Below, in pieces: positions 1-7,863 of a stretch of DNA of 64,000 nucleotides (positions within the stretch are counted from its first letter, which is position 1; each line of letters starts with the position of its first letter). Made by a program: the position numbers and the translations under genes. Source of the DNA: CAZCEC01 sp964497615 (GTDB lineage: Bacteria > Chloroflexota > Anaerolineae > Anaerolineales > UBA6663); the NCBI GenBank assembly GCA_964497615.1, contig CAZCEC010000005.1, positions 1 through 64,000 of the forward strand. Direction: 5' to 3'. The notes under the pieces are model-generated. The model did no database searches, was not told where the DNA came from, and worked only from the letters and a program-made list of their open reading frames with translations.

Positions 1-29
1 GCGCTCTCTGCGCGCTCTGCGGTGAAGAC
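1..29. repeat. Degenerate CTCTGCG...TCTGCGGTGAA phrase
   Basis: The first bases carry a CTCTGCGCGCTCTGCGGTGAA phrase. A similar one, with CTCTGCG, TCTCCGCGG and GTGAAA, lies at 18976-19012 just before another start codon. Such stuttering phrases recur between genes in many GC-rich genomes and have no known function. It lies downstream of the truncated dehydrogenase part. Confidence 0.3.
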
Positions 30-41
30 GGTCAGTCCGAG

Positions 42-467
42 CTACCCGTACTCATGGAACCCGCGTCCCGCCGCCTTTCCTAAGTGCCCTGCCCGTACCT
101 TCGTCCGTAATAACCGCGCCGGTCGGAACCGTTCGCCATACGCTGCCTGGAGGGCCTCCAGGGTGCCCACCACGTTGTCGAGGCCGAGCTGGTCGGCCAC
201 TGCCAGCGGTCCCAGCCGTTCGCCGCCGTAGGTCATCCCGGTCCCCGCCACCATCGCCAGGTCGATGTCGCCTGGGCTGGCGATGTGCTCTTGCAGGCAC
301 AGCGCCGCTTCGTTGATCAGCGGCATGATCAGCCGGTCCGCCTCGAACGGGCGGCTGCTCTTCTTCACCGCGCCCGTCGACTGCAGTTCGGCGATCATGT
401 CTTTCACTGGCTCGTCCGTCTCGCTGCCGTAACCATAGAAGCCTGCGCCGCTCTTCTCGCCCGACAT
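42..467 (-). CDS. C-terminal part of split 3-hydroxyacyl-CoA dehydrogenase
   Basis: This 141-residue ORF is the second C-terminal helical domain of a FadB-type 3-hydroxyacyl-CoA dehydrogenase. It contains GAGFYGYG, then RLIMPLINEAALCLQE, MTYGGERLGPLAVADQLGL and a final GHLGKAAGRGFHEYG. It is in the same reading frame as the N-terminal part at 480-1307 and is separated from it only by one TAG codon and four codons. It has no convincing ribosome site of its own. Removing the 39-base duplication at the junction restores the expected family sequence GRLGEKSGAGFYGYG, so this is probably the tail of a broken or polymorphic single gene rather than an independent protein. Confidence 0.8.
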   Translation of the reverse strand: MSGEKSGAGFYGYGSETDEPVKDMIAELQSTGAVKKSSRPFEADRLIMPLINEAALCLQEHIASPGDIDLAMVAGTGMTYGGERLGPLAVADQLGLDNVVGTLEALQAAYGERFRPARLLRTKVRAGHLGKAAGRGFHEYG

Positions 468-501
468 CCTCGAGTACGCCTACCTCGGCCTCTTCTCGCC
501 C
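451..501. repeat. 12-bp direct repeat bounding a 39-bp in-frame insertion
   Basis: CTCTTCTCGCCC occurs at 451-462 and again at 490-501, an offset of exactly 39 bases. On the minus strand both copies encode the GEK of the motif LGEKSGAGF. The 27 bases between them add RPR-stop-AYSRMS and carry the TAG at 480-482. This looks like insertion of a short filler by slippage or double-strand-break repair, or an assembly error. Confidence 0.8.
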
Positions 502-1307
502 AGCCGCCCCGCGCTCACCAGCATCGGGAACAGCTTCGCGCCCCGCATGCGGTCGCCGTACTCGCTTTGCAGGTACTGGCCCACGTCCGCGCACACGTCC
601 AACCCCAGCATGTCCATCAGGAAGAACGGTCCCATCGGCATCCCCCACGCCTGCATCTGCGGGTCAATGTCGCTGGCCTCCCCTTCGCCTTCCTCCAAGG
701 CCAGCACCGCCTCGTTCAGGTAAGGCATCAGCAGCCGGTTGACCAGGAAGCCGGGGCACTCCTGCACCACCACCGGCAGCTTGCGCAAGGACTCGGTGAA
801 GCTGACCACATCGTCCACCGTCTCCTGCGTCGTCTCCAGACCTGGAATGACCTCGACCAGCTTCATCACGTGCGCCGGATTGAAGAAGTGCATCCCGATC
901 ATCTTCGCCGGCCGCCCTGAGGCCGCCCCCATCTCGGAGATGGACAGCGCCGAGGTGTTGGAGGCGATGATGGCCGACTCGGGCAGCGCCGCCGCCAATT
1001 CCTTCAGCACCGCCCGCTTCACCCCCATCTTCTCCGGCACGGCCTCAAACACGATGTCCACATCGCCAAACTCGCCATAGTCGAGGGCTGGCGTTACCAG
1101 CGACAGCTTGCCATCCATGTCGCCGGCCGACATCTTGCCCTTGTCCACCCGGCCTTGATAAATCTTGCGGATGCGGGCCATGCCCTTGTCCAGCATGGCC
1201 TGGTCCACGTCCTTGAGCACCACCGGCAGCCCGCTGTATGAGATCACCTGCGCGATCTCGGCCCCCATCGCCCCCGCCCCCACCACCGCCGCCTTAAAGA
1301 TGTACAT
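480..1307 (-). CDS. 3-hydroxyacyl-CoA dehydrogenase, N-terminal part, stopped early
   Basis: The protein oxidises (S)-3-hydroxyacyl-CoA with NAD in fatty-acid beta-oxidation. The Rossmann domain begins VVGAGAMGAEIAQ (about residues 9-21), followed by IIASNTSALSISEM, the IGMHFFNPAHVMKLVEVI signature, and the first C-terminal domain from CPGFLVNRLLMPYLNEAV. Two-domain relatives continue for about 140 more residues, but here a TAG ends it after GRLGEKRPR; the remainder is at 42-467. The start ATG follows the thiolase stop directly (TAGATG), with AAGGAGGT inside the end of the thiolase gene, indicating translational coupling. There is no enoyl-CoA hydratase domain. Confidence 0.9.
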   Translation of the reverse strand: MYIFKAAVVGAGAMGAEIAQVISYSGLPVVLKDVDQAMLDKGMARIRKIYQGRVDKGKMSAGDMDGKLSLVTPALDYGEFGDVDIVFEAVPEKMGVKRAVLKELAAALPESAIIASNTSALSISEMGAASGRPAKMIGMHFFNPAHVMKLVEVIPGLETTQETVDDVVSFTESLRKLPVVVQECPGFLVNRLLMPYLNEAVLALEEGEGEASDIDPQMQAWGMPMGPFFLMDMLGLDVCADVGQYLQSEYGDRMRGAKLFPMLVSAGRLGEKRPR

Positions 1308-2543
1308 CTAGACCTCCTTGGCCCCGTTGACGGCTTCCACTACCAGCGCGCTCCCTTGTCCGCCCGCCGCACACAGCGTCGCCAGGCCATAGCGCACGGG
1401 CGTCTTGCCCTCCGCGTTGCGCCGCTTCATCTCGTGCAGCATCGTCACGACGATCCGGCACCCCGACGACCCCACCGGATGCCCCAGCGCAATCGCGCCG
1501 CCGTTCACATTCACGCGCCGCCAATCCCACCCCTCCTCCTTCAGCGCCGTGCCGACGGCCAGCACCTGCGCCGCGAAGGCTTCATTGACCTCCACCAGGT
1601 CCATCTCGGCCAACGTCTTGCCGGCCTTCTTCAATGCCTTCGGCACGGCGTAGGCCGGCGCAATCCCCATCCGGTGCGGCTCCACGCCCGCGTAACCGTA
1701 GCTCACGATCCGGGCCAGCGGCGTCAGCCCCAGGGCCGCGGCCTTTTCGGCCGTCATCACCAGCATTGCACTCGCGCCGTCGGAGATGCCGCAGGCGTTG
1801 GCCGGCGTCACCGTGCCGCCCTCCTTGAAGATGGTCGGGTACAGCGCCGCCTTCTGCGCGCTCAGGCCGGGGTTGATCGTCTCGTCCTGCACCACCTTCT
1901 CGCGCGCCACCTCGCTCCCGGCCACCTTCTTGGTCACTTCCACCGGCACAATCTCGTCGGCGAACTTCTCCATGCGCGTTGCCATGAAGGCCTTCTTGTG
2001 GCTCTGCACGGCGTACTCATCCTGCTCCTGCCGCGTGATCCCAAACTCCTCCACCAGGTTCTCCGCGGTGCGCCCCATCAACTGCCCGCAGATCGGGTCC
2101 GTCAGCCCCTCCCACATCGCGTCGGTGAACTGCGCGTGCCGGATTTTCAGCCCCCAGCGCGCCCCCTTCACGATGTAGGGGATGTTGCTCATGGACTCCA
2201 CCCCGCCCACCAGGTAGATTTCGCCGTCGCCCACCTGGATGCTGCGGTAGGCCTGCACAATGGCGTCCATCCCCGAGTCGCAGTTGCGGGCCACGGTATA
2301 GGCCGGCACCTCCTTGGGCACGCCCGCCATCAGCGCCGCTACCCGCGTGATGTTGGGCGCGTCCGACGGCTGCGCGATGCAACCGAAGATGACCTCGTCA
2401 ATCGAAGCCGGGTCAATGCCCGTCCGGTCCAGGATGCCGCGCATTACGGTGCGCGCCAGTTCCTTGGCATCTACGTCCCGGAATACGCCCCCGTGGTTTC
2501 CCACCGGCGTCCGCACTGCGTCTACAATCACGACTTCTTTCAT
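1308..2543 (-). CDS. Thiolase (acetyl-CoA C-acyltransferase)
   Basis: This 411-residue thiolase cleaves 3-ketoacyl-CoA with CoA, or condenses two acyl-CoAs. The nucleophilic cysteine is in TVARNCDSGMDA (Cys88), the His motif is NGGAIALGHPVGSSGC and the second catalytic Cys is in LCAAGGQGSALV. The usual CASG around the nucleophile is replaced by CDSG, a variant also seen in degradative thiolases. It lies between the desaturase (62-base gap) and the dehydrogenase (no gap), so the three catalytic genes are probably one TetR-controlled fatty-acid operon. Confidence 0.93.
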   Translation of the reverse strand: MKEVVIVDAVRTPVGNHGGVFRDVDAKELARTVMRGILDRTGIDPASIDEVIFGCIAQPSDAPNITRVAALMAGVPKEVPAYTVARNCDSGMDAIVQAYRSIQVGDGEIYLVGGVESMSNIPYIVKGARWGLKIRHAQFTDAMWEGLTDPICGQLMGRTAENLVEEFGITRQEQDEYAVQSHKKAFMATRMEKFADEIVPVEVTKKVAGSEVAREKVVQDETINPGLSAQKAALYPTIFKEGGTVTPANACGISDGASAMLVMTAEKAAALGLTPLARIVSYGYAGVEPHRMGIAPAYAVPKALKKAGKTLAEMDLVEVNEAFAAQVLAVGTALKEEGWDWRRVNVNGGAIALGHPVGSSGCRIVVTMLHEMKRRNAEGKTPVRYGLATLCAAGGQGSALVVEAVNGAKEV

Positions 2544-2605
2544 GGCTCATCCCTCACAAGAACGTTCCGCCGTTCGAGCGTCCTAACAACGATACGGCGA
2601 CAGCC

Positions 2606-3649
2606 TCACGTTGCCGCGACAACCCATTCGCCTGTCCGGCTCAACTTCAACCCGTCCGGCCCCAGGCTCTCTGGCAGCAGCCGGATGGCCTGCACCGCCC
2701 GTTCAAAGGCCGCGTGACTGTCCAGCCCCAGGGACTTGAGCACCGGGTTGTGCACGTGCTCGCGGTGGATCGGGCCGCTGTAGATGCTCGACCGCCGCAC
2801 CGCCCGCAGGAACTCGCGCCCATTGGGGATCAGCCCCAGCGCCGGCATGTGGAAGCCCTCGAAAACTTTGAGCAATGTCTCAAACGCCTGGGAAGGAAAA
2901 TACCGGATGTGCGTCTGCACCACCTTCAGGAAGATGCCGTGATGGGCGATTTCATCTACCCCCACGGTGCGGAACGCCTCCGCCGCGCCCACCTGGTAGC
3001 CGCGCGCCTGTTCCTCCGGCGTAGGCTGCGTTGGCAGCCCATACTCCTCGCGGATGCGCGCCTGCACCTCTTGATAGTTGAAGTACGTGGCTCGTTCCTG
3101 CACCATGGCATACGCCGAAAAGCCTAGCGGCGTCTCCATCCCTGGGTGCTGCTCGGGGTTCCAGCGGAAGCTGCGCACCTTGTCCAGATAGGTCTGCAAC
3201 TGCTCCTCGGTGCGCGCCAGCGAGTGCTTAAGCACCAGTTCCCAGGCCACGCCGTGCTTGGCTTCCTCCGCCCCCCACTGAAGCTGCATGTTGCGCCGCA
3301 GCCGGTGGTCGCGAAAGATGCGCATGCTTTCGAGCACGTAATCCCCCACGTACTCCTCCACGCCCAGAAAGCCCTCAATCAGGTGCTTGGTCTCCTCGCT
3401 CAGCTTGTGGCCCCAGGCCCGCATCTCCTCCAAAGGAAAGTTATGCCACGGCGACCAGTTGCGCGTGCGCATGGCCTTGCCAAAATACTCGATGTAGTGC
3501 CCCAGCAGGTCCCGTTCCAGCGCCGCCTGCCGCGCCTCTCGCGTCCACGGACCCTTTACGATCTCCGGCAAATGAAACTTTCTCGACAGCTCATTGAACC
3601 AAGGCATCTTCGACCCTAATGTCCTCAACTGATCCTGCTCCCCCGCCAC
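2606..3649 (-). CDS. Acyl-ACP desaturase-like di-iron protein
   Basis: The protein resembles ferritin-fold fatty acid desaturases of the acyl-ACP type, soluble di-iron enzymes that insert a double bond using O2 and reduced ferredoxin. Two iron-binding motifs are visible: EEAKH at about residues 128-132 and DEIAHH about 100 residues later. There are no membrane segments. The start is uncertain: the open frame begins with GTG at 3649, but ATG at 3607 (MPWFNELSRKF) is equally plausible and neither has a strong ribosome site. It follows tetR by about 22 bases and precedes the thiolase gene, consistent with joint control of acyl chain metabolism. Confidence 0.85.
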   Translation of the reverse strand: MAGEQDQLRTLGSKMPWFNELSRKFHLPEIVKGPWTREARQAALERDLLGHYIEYFGKAMRTRNWSPWHNFPLEEMRAWGHKLSEETKHLIEGFLGVEEYVGDYVLESMRIFRDHRLRRNMQLQWGAEEAKHGVAWELVLKHSLARTEEQLQTYLDKVRSFRWNPEQHPGMETPLGFSAYAMVQERATYFNYQEVQARIREEYGLPTQPTPEEQARGYQVGAAEAFRTVGVDEIAHHGIFLKVVQTHIRYFPSQAFETLLKVFEGFHMPALGLIPNGREFLRAVRRSSIYSGPIHREHVHNPVLKSLGLDSHAAFERAVQAIRLLPESLGPDGLKLSRTGEWVVAAT

Positions 3650-3671
3650 CGCCGGCCCGCCCGCCTGCGCC

Positions 3672-4313
3672 TCACTGCCGCATTCCGCGTACCATGGTGT
3701 CCAGCACGCCGTCGTACAGCTTCTCCACTTCCTGCTCCACCAACTCGCGCCGCAGCGGGTGGCTGGTCAACACCAGCACCCCGTTCAGCGCCGCCCACAG
3801 CATGCCGCTCTGCCGCCGCGCGTCGCCCGGCCGAAATTCCCCCTCGTCGATGGCCTGCTGCGTGGCATCCACCACCCAGCGCAGCCCGCGCAGGCTCCGC
3901 AGCAAGATCATCTCGTACAGTTCCGCGCTCACCGATTCCTGGAACTGCCCCCGGTCAAAGGCCATCATCAAGCGGAAGTAATCTGCCTGTTGTTGGTAGA
4001 AGTCAAAGTAGGCCGCCGCCAGTTGGCGCAGCCGTTTTTCTCCGCTGAGCGGCGCGCCCTCGTCGTACGCCGCCACCAGGTAGTCGCCCAGGCTGTCGAG
4101 TCCCTCCAACAGCAGGTGGGCCAGAATTGTCTCTTTTGTGGGGAAGTAGAGGTAGACGGTGCCCTTGGCGATTTCGGCCCGCGCCGCGATCATGTCGACC
4201 GTCGCGCGCCGGATGCCCACCTCAAAAAACACCTCCCGCGCGGCGGCGAGAATCAGACCCTTGCGGTCTTCCTTCTCTTTCAGCCGGCGGGAGGAGGTGG
4301 CGGAGCGAGCCAT
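3672..4313 (-). CDS. TetR/AcrR family transcriptional regulator
   Basis: This 213-residue protein has an N-terminal TetR DNA-binding domain: RKGLILAAAREVFFEVG, then TVDMIAARAEIAKGTVYLYFPTKE at about residues 38-61. The C-terminal helical domain is presumably ligand binding. It is the first gene of a minus-strand operon with desaturase, thiolase and hydroxyacyl-CoA dehydrogenase genes, so it may sense acyl-CoA, as FadR-type TetR proteins do. Tandem inverted repeats between its promoter and start codon (4318-4348) strongly suggest autorepression. Confidence 0.95.
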   Translation of the reverse strand: MARSATSSRRLKEKEDRKGLILAAAREVFFEVGIRRATVDMIAARAEIAKGTVYLYFPTKETILAHLLLEGLDSLGDYLVAAYDEGAPLSGEKRLRQLAAAYFDFYQQQADYFRLMMAFDRGQFQESVSAELYEMILLRSLRGLRWVVDATQQAIDEGEFRPGDARRQSGMLWAALNGVLVLTSHPLRRELVEQEVEKLYDGVLDTMVRGMRQ

Positions 4314-4317
4314 CTAC

Positions 4318-4348
4318 TGACTGCTAGTCATATTCTGACCGCCAGTCA
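4318..4348. promoter_or_regulatory. Tandem TetR operators
   Basis: Two inverted repeats lie 18 bases apart: TGACTGCTAGTCA (4318-4330, TGACT/AGTCA) and TGACCGCCAGTCA (4336-4348, TGAC/GTCA). They occupy the start-proximal side of the tetR promoter, overlapping or just downstream of its -10 element. This is the classical arrangement for TetR autorepression and for repression of the downstream operon. Confidence 0.75.
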
Positions 4349-4376
4349 GTATAGTGCCCTTTCCGGCCCGCGTCAA
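4348..4376 (-). promoter_or_regulatory. Sigma70-type promoter of tetR operon
   Basis: On the minus strand TTGACG (4376-4371) is followed after 17 bases by TATACT (4353-4348). Transcription would start near 4341, inside the tandem operators and about 28 bases before the tetR ATG. Confidence 0.75.
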
Positions 4377-4457
4377 TATGGGATTAGGTCACTGGAACCG
4401 CGGGCATTGTCTCAATCCCGCAAGGCTCTGACCTCACCGGTAGGCAGCGGTCAGCGT

Positions 4458-5810
4458 CTATTCGGTGTACCTGCGCTTGACTTCGGTCTCAGCCGCCGAG
4501 CGGCTCGGGAAGGCCTTGGATGCCGCGCCGCTCCAGATCCAGGACTTCTTGTCGCGGCTCTGATCGCATTGGACTACGTACCAGGTGAAGTCCGGGATTG
4601 GCACTTGCTGCTGCACGTTCAATACCTGAATGAGCGTCGGCTTCTCAATGTTGGACCAGACCGTCGTATCCTTGGTCGAGCCGGGACCCATGAACCCAAT
4701 GAACTTAAAATCCTGATAGTGCTCGGCCGCTTTGCGCGCGTACAACTCCGACATGCTCGTCCACAGCACCATATCGGACACCCCCGTCAGGTGCTCAAAG
4801 CGCCAGATGTTGTCAAACCACGACCCGATACTCCCCTCCAGCACCAGCCCGCCGCCGGCCTCCTTCTGGGCCGCCTCCTTGGCGCCCGTGCCCGACCAGA
4901 ACGCCCACGTCTTGCCCCGGTTCGCTTTCACGGCCTTGACCACTTTGTCCAGGTTATTTTCGGCGTGCCGGATGAAGACTTGCATGCCGGCCATGGCCTG
5001 CTCCAGCAGCGCCTCGCGCACCTTCGTGCCGTTTGGCCCATCCACCGTCAGCTTGAAGCGCCCGTCGGCGCCCTTGGGGATCAACTTGGTCACGTAGCCC
5101 GACTTGGCCATGTTTTGGATCATCGCCAGCCAGACCTTGCCCGGTATGGTCAGGCTGTTATCTTCGAAGTCATAGTCGTTGGCCAACTTGCGATACGCTT
5201 CCGCGAACCGCATAAACTCGTCTATCTGAGTCCGCTGCTTGGCCAGCGTCTCCAGGAACGGCTTCACACCCATCTCGCCGGTCACCTGGTGGATGCCGGG
5301 CTTGTTCATCAACTCCGGATCGTCCTGCCCGGCCTTGCGCGCCTCCGCTCCCTCCCGGAGTGCCGTAATGCGGCTCTGCTTGGCCAAATCCTCCGCCGTG
5401 ATCAGTGTGACTTTCGCATCGGTGCCGATGGCCTTGCCAATGACTTCGTCGCGGATCTTCGCCGTGGTCAACGCCCCCTTGACCTTGCTGATCAAAACGC
5501 GGTGATTGCCCTCGGTATCTTTCGAGATTTTCGCTTCGCCGTAGGCGATCTCGATCTTTGGAAACCGTTTCTTGTTCGTCGGATCATTGAAGAAGTTGAC
5601 AAACTCGGTGGCCTTGTCAACGGTCAGAAACAGATAGATCGGCTTGGTCGCAGAGGTCGCCTGCGGCGGCAGGTAATTCTTCGCCGCCACAAAGTCCATC
5701 TCCTTTCCCTCGCCCACCAGCGCGCTGGACGTAATGGCCGCCTTCATCGCATTCTTGAGCCGGGTCGGGTCCTTCGTGTCTCGGAACGTCGTGAACATGA
5801 TGCCTGCCAT
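4458..5810 (-). CDS. Orphan protein with ADP-ribosyl-cyclase-like C-terminus
   Basis: The 450-residue protein has no signal peptide or membrane segment. Residues 1-300 are unrecognised, mixed alpha/beta and lysine-rich. Residues about 300-400 resemble the ADP-ribosyl cyclase (CD38-like) fold found in some bacterial toxins: WAFWSG (W305), then VLWTSMSELYARKAA, whose W350 and S354 match CD38 FWKTVSRRFAEAA, then VWSNIEKPTL, whose E389 fits the catalytic glutamate. It could cleave NAD(P)+. AGGAG seven bases upstream supports the ATG at 5810. The gene is visibly less GC-rich than its neighbours and has no obvious immunity or secretion partner, suggesting horizontal acquisition. The fold assignment is by eye. 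Confidence 0.55.
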   Translation of the reverse strand: MAGIMFTTFRDTKDPTRLKNAMKAAITSSALVGEGKEMDFVAAKNYLPPQATSATKPIYLFLTVDKATEFVNFFNDPTNKKRFPKIEIAYGEAKISKDTEGNHRVLISKVKGALTTAKIRDEVIGKAIGTDAKVTLITAEDLAKQSRITALREGAEARKAGQDDPELMNKPGIHQVTGEMGVKPFLETLAKQRTQIDEFMRFAEAYRKLANDYDFEDNSLTIPGKVWLAMIQNMAKSGYVTKLIPKGADGRFKLTVDGPNGTKVREALLEQAMAGMQVFIRHAENNLDKVVKAVKANRGKTWAFWSGTGAKEAAQKEAGGGLVLEGSIGSWFDNIWRFEHLTGVSDMVLWTSMSELYARKAAEHYQDFKFIGFMGPGSTKDTTVWSNIEKPTLIQVLNVQQQVPIPDFTWYVVQCDQSRDKKSWIWSGAASKAFPSRSAAETEVKRRYTE

Positions 5811-5972
5811 GCGGGAGTCTCCTGGGGAAGCCTAGGATTGGTGGATGCTGCACGAGTGTAGAACTGCCTTGGGTCGCGCCTGCCGAACGCGGCTGGACTC
5901 TAGACCCGGAAGGGGAAATAGACAAATGCGGGCCGCACTAACTGTGCTGCCGGTCTACCAGAAGCTGCGGGT

Positions 5973-5978
5973 TATAAT
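5973..5978 (+). promoter_or_regulatory. mutL -10 element, leaderless arrangement
   Basis: A perfect TATAAT ends six bases before the mutL ATG at 5985, which would put the transcription start at or next to the start codon. No clear -35 was found 16-18 bases upstream. Confidence 0.5.
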
Positions 5979-5984
5979 CCTTCT

Positions 5985-7820
5985 ATGCCTATCCGCGTCC
6001 TCTCCGGCGCTGTCGCCTCCCAGATCGCCGCGGGCGAGGTCGTTGAGCGCCCCGCCTCCGTCGTCAAGGAGTTGGTCGAAAACGCCCTCGACGCTGGGGC
6101 CCGTTCCATCACCGTGACGATGGAGGGCGGCGGGCGCGCCCTGATCCGCGTGGCCGATGACGGCATTGGCATCCCGGCCGCGGAGGTCGAACTGGCTTTC
6201 GCCCGGCATGCCACCTCCAAGCTCACTTCTGCCGATGACCTCACTCACGTTGTCACCCTCGGCTTCCGGGGCGAGGCCCTGGCCTCCATCGCCTCCGTCA
6301 GCCGCCTCGGCCTCGTCACCCGCGCCGCCGACGAAGCTGCTGGCACGCAGCTCAAGCTCGACGGCGGCGAGCTCGTGCACCGCTCTGCCATTGGCGCGCC
6401 GCAGGGCACTGTGATTTCAGTTGAGAACCTCTTCTACAACGTCCCGGCGCGGCTCAAGTTTCTCAAGTCTGAGACGGCCGAACGCAGCCACGTCGCCCAG
6501 CTCGTCTCGCGCTACGCCATTGCCTATTCCGCCGTCCGCTTTCGCCTGATCCTTGACAATCGCACCAGCTTCCAGAGCACCGGCAGCGGCGACGTGCGCG
6601 AGGTCCTGGCCGCCGCCTATGGTGTGGACATCGCCAAACAGCTCCTGGAGTTAGGCAGTATCTACGATCCGCCCCCGCCTGAGGCCACGCCGCCCGACGA
6701 CGACGGCCTATTCCTCCACGAGCGCCGCGCGCGCGACCTGATCGAGGTGCGCGGCTTCATCAGCCCGCCTGCCGTCAACCGCTCCAACCGGCGCGACATC
6801 ACCCTTTTCGTCAACGGCCGCTGGGTGCATGATATTCGCCTGTCCACCGCCGTGCTCCAGGCCTATCACACCATGCTTATGGTGGGCCGCTACCCCATCG
6901 CCGTCATCTTCCTCACCCTGCCGCCCGAGGATGTGGATGTGAACGTCCATCCCACCAAGGCCGAGGTTCGCTTTCGCTATCCCGACGCCGCCTTCACCGC
7001 CGTCGAACGTGCTGTCCGCAAGACCCTTACCGCCCGCGCCCCCGTGCCGCACTTTGCGCCGCGCCAATGGTCCCTCGGCTCCGAAGCGCTGTACTCTCCG
7101 CCGCCCGCCGGTGGGGCAGGGTGGTCGCCAGACTGGGGCGCACTCGGGCCTTCCACGCCGGCCGGCGAGCCAGTGCCATCCGTAGGCGGCGGGTTTACCC
7201 CGCCGTCCCCCGCCGGCCAGGCGCCGCTCCCCGCCTCCGGCATGCCGCTCCTGCGCGTCGTCGGTCAGATTGGGGCCGCCTACATCGTCGCCGAAGGGCC
7301 GGATGGCCTCTACCTTATTGACCAGCATGCCGCTCACGAGCGGGTGCTCTACGAGGCCTACAGCCTCCAGCGCGCCGCTGCCCAGGTCGTCTCGCAGGCC
7401 CTGCTTGAGCCGGTTGCAGTGGAAGTCAGCCCCGAGGCCGCCGCCCTGCTCGACAGCCAGATCGACACGCTCCAGCGCATCGGCTTCAGCCTGGAGCCTT
7501 TCGGCGGCAACACCTTCCTGGTCCGTTCCCTGCCCACCGTCCTGGGCCGCGTGGACCCCGCCCGCGCGGTGCGGGTGGTCGTTGAGGATTTCGAGGAGGA
7601 CGAGACTCTGCTCGCTGCCGAGGTCGAAGCCCGCCTGATTGCCCGGGTCTGCAAGCGCGCCGCGGTGAAGGCGGGGCAGGTACTGTCGCCCGCCGAGCAG
7701 TCTGAGCTTGTCCGCCAGTTGGAGGCCTGCGTCTCCCCCCGCACCTGCCCGCATGGCCGCCCGACGATGATTCACGTCAGCGTGGAAGCCGTCGAACGCC
7801 AATTCGGGCGCAAAGGCTAG
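5985..7820 (+). CDS. mutL: DNA mismatch repair protein MutL
   Basis: MutL links mismatch recognition by MutS to strand removal. The GHKL ATPase domain is complete: SQIAAGEVVERPASVVKELV, ENALDAGA, DDGIGI, ARHATSKL and GFRGEAL within the first 100 residues. A Pro/Gly-rich linker follows at about residues 365-415. The C-terminal domain carries the metal-dependent endonuclease motifs DQHAAHERVLYE, CKRAAVKAGQ and CPHGRP, so this is a nicking MutL of the type found in bacteria lacking MutH. No mutS is nearby. The gene begins almost immediately after its -10 element, and no ribosome site is visible. Confidence 0.97.
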   Translation: MPIRVLSGAVASQIAAGEVVERPASVVKELVENALDAGARSITVTMEGGGRALIRVADDGIGIPAAEVELAFARHATSKLTSADDLTHVVTLGFRGEALASIASVSRLGLVTRAADEAAGTQLKLDGGELVHRSAIGAPQGTVISVENLFYNVPARLKFLKSETAERSHVAQLVSRYAIAYSAVRFRLILDNRTSFQSTGSGDVREVLAAAYGVDIAKQLLELGSIYDPPPPEATPPDDDGLFLHERRARDLIEVRGFISPPAVNRSNRRDITLFVNGRWVHDIRLSTAVLQAYHTMLMVGRYPIAVIFLTLPPEDVDVNVHPTKAEVRFRYPDAAFTAVERAVRKTLTARAPVPHFAPRQWSLGSEALYSPPPAGGAGWSPDWGALGPSTPAGEPVPSVGGGFTPPSPAGQAPLPASGMPLLRVVGQIGAAYIVAEGPDGLYLIDQHAAHERVLYEAYSLQRAAAQVVSQALLEPVAVEVSPEAAALLDSQIDTLQRIGFSLEPFGGNTFLVRSLPTVLGRVDPARAVRVVVEDFEEDETLLAAEVEARLIARVCKRAAVKAGQVLSPAEQSELVRQLEACVSPRTCPHGRPTMIHVSVEAVERQFGRKG

Positions 7821-7827
7821 CAGGCGC

Positions 7828-7855
7828 TTGCCTTTTCGCGCTGCCTAGCCATAAT
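7828..7855 (+). promoter_or_regulatory. Promoter of secreted protein gene
   Basis: TTGCCT (7828-7833), a 16-base spacer and CATAAT (7850-7855) precede the ATG at 7864 by eight bases, again implying a leaderless or nearly leaderless transcript. Confidence 0.5.
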
Positions 7856-7863
7856 CGGCCCGC

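Noticed and set aside
3759..5861. 700-residue plus-strand open frame
   Set aside because: It is antisense to tetR and the ADP-ribosyl-cyclase-like gene, with no ribosome site or known motif.
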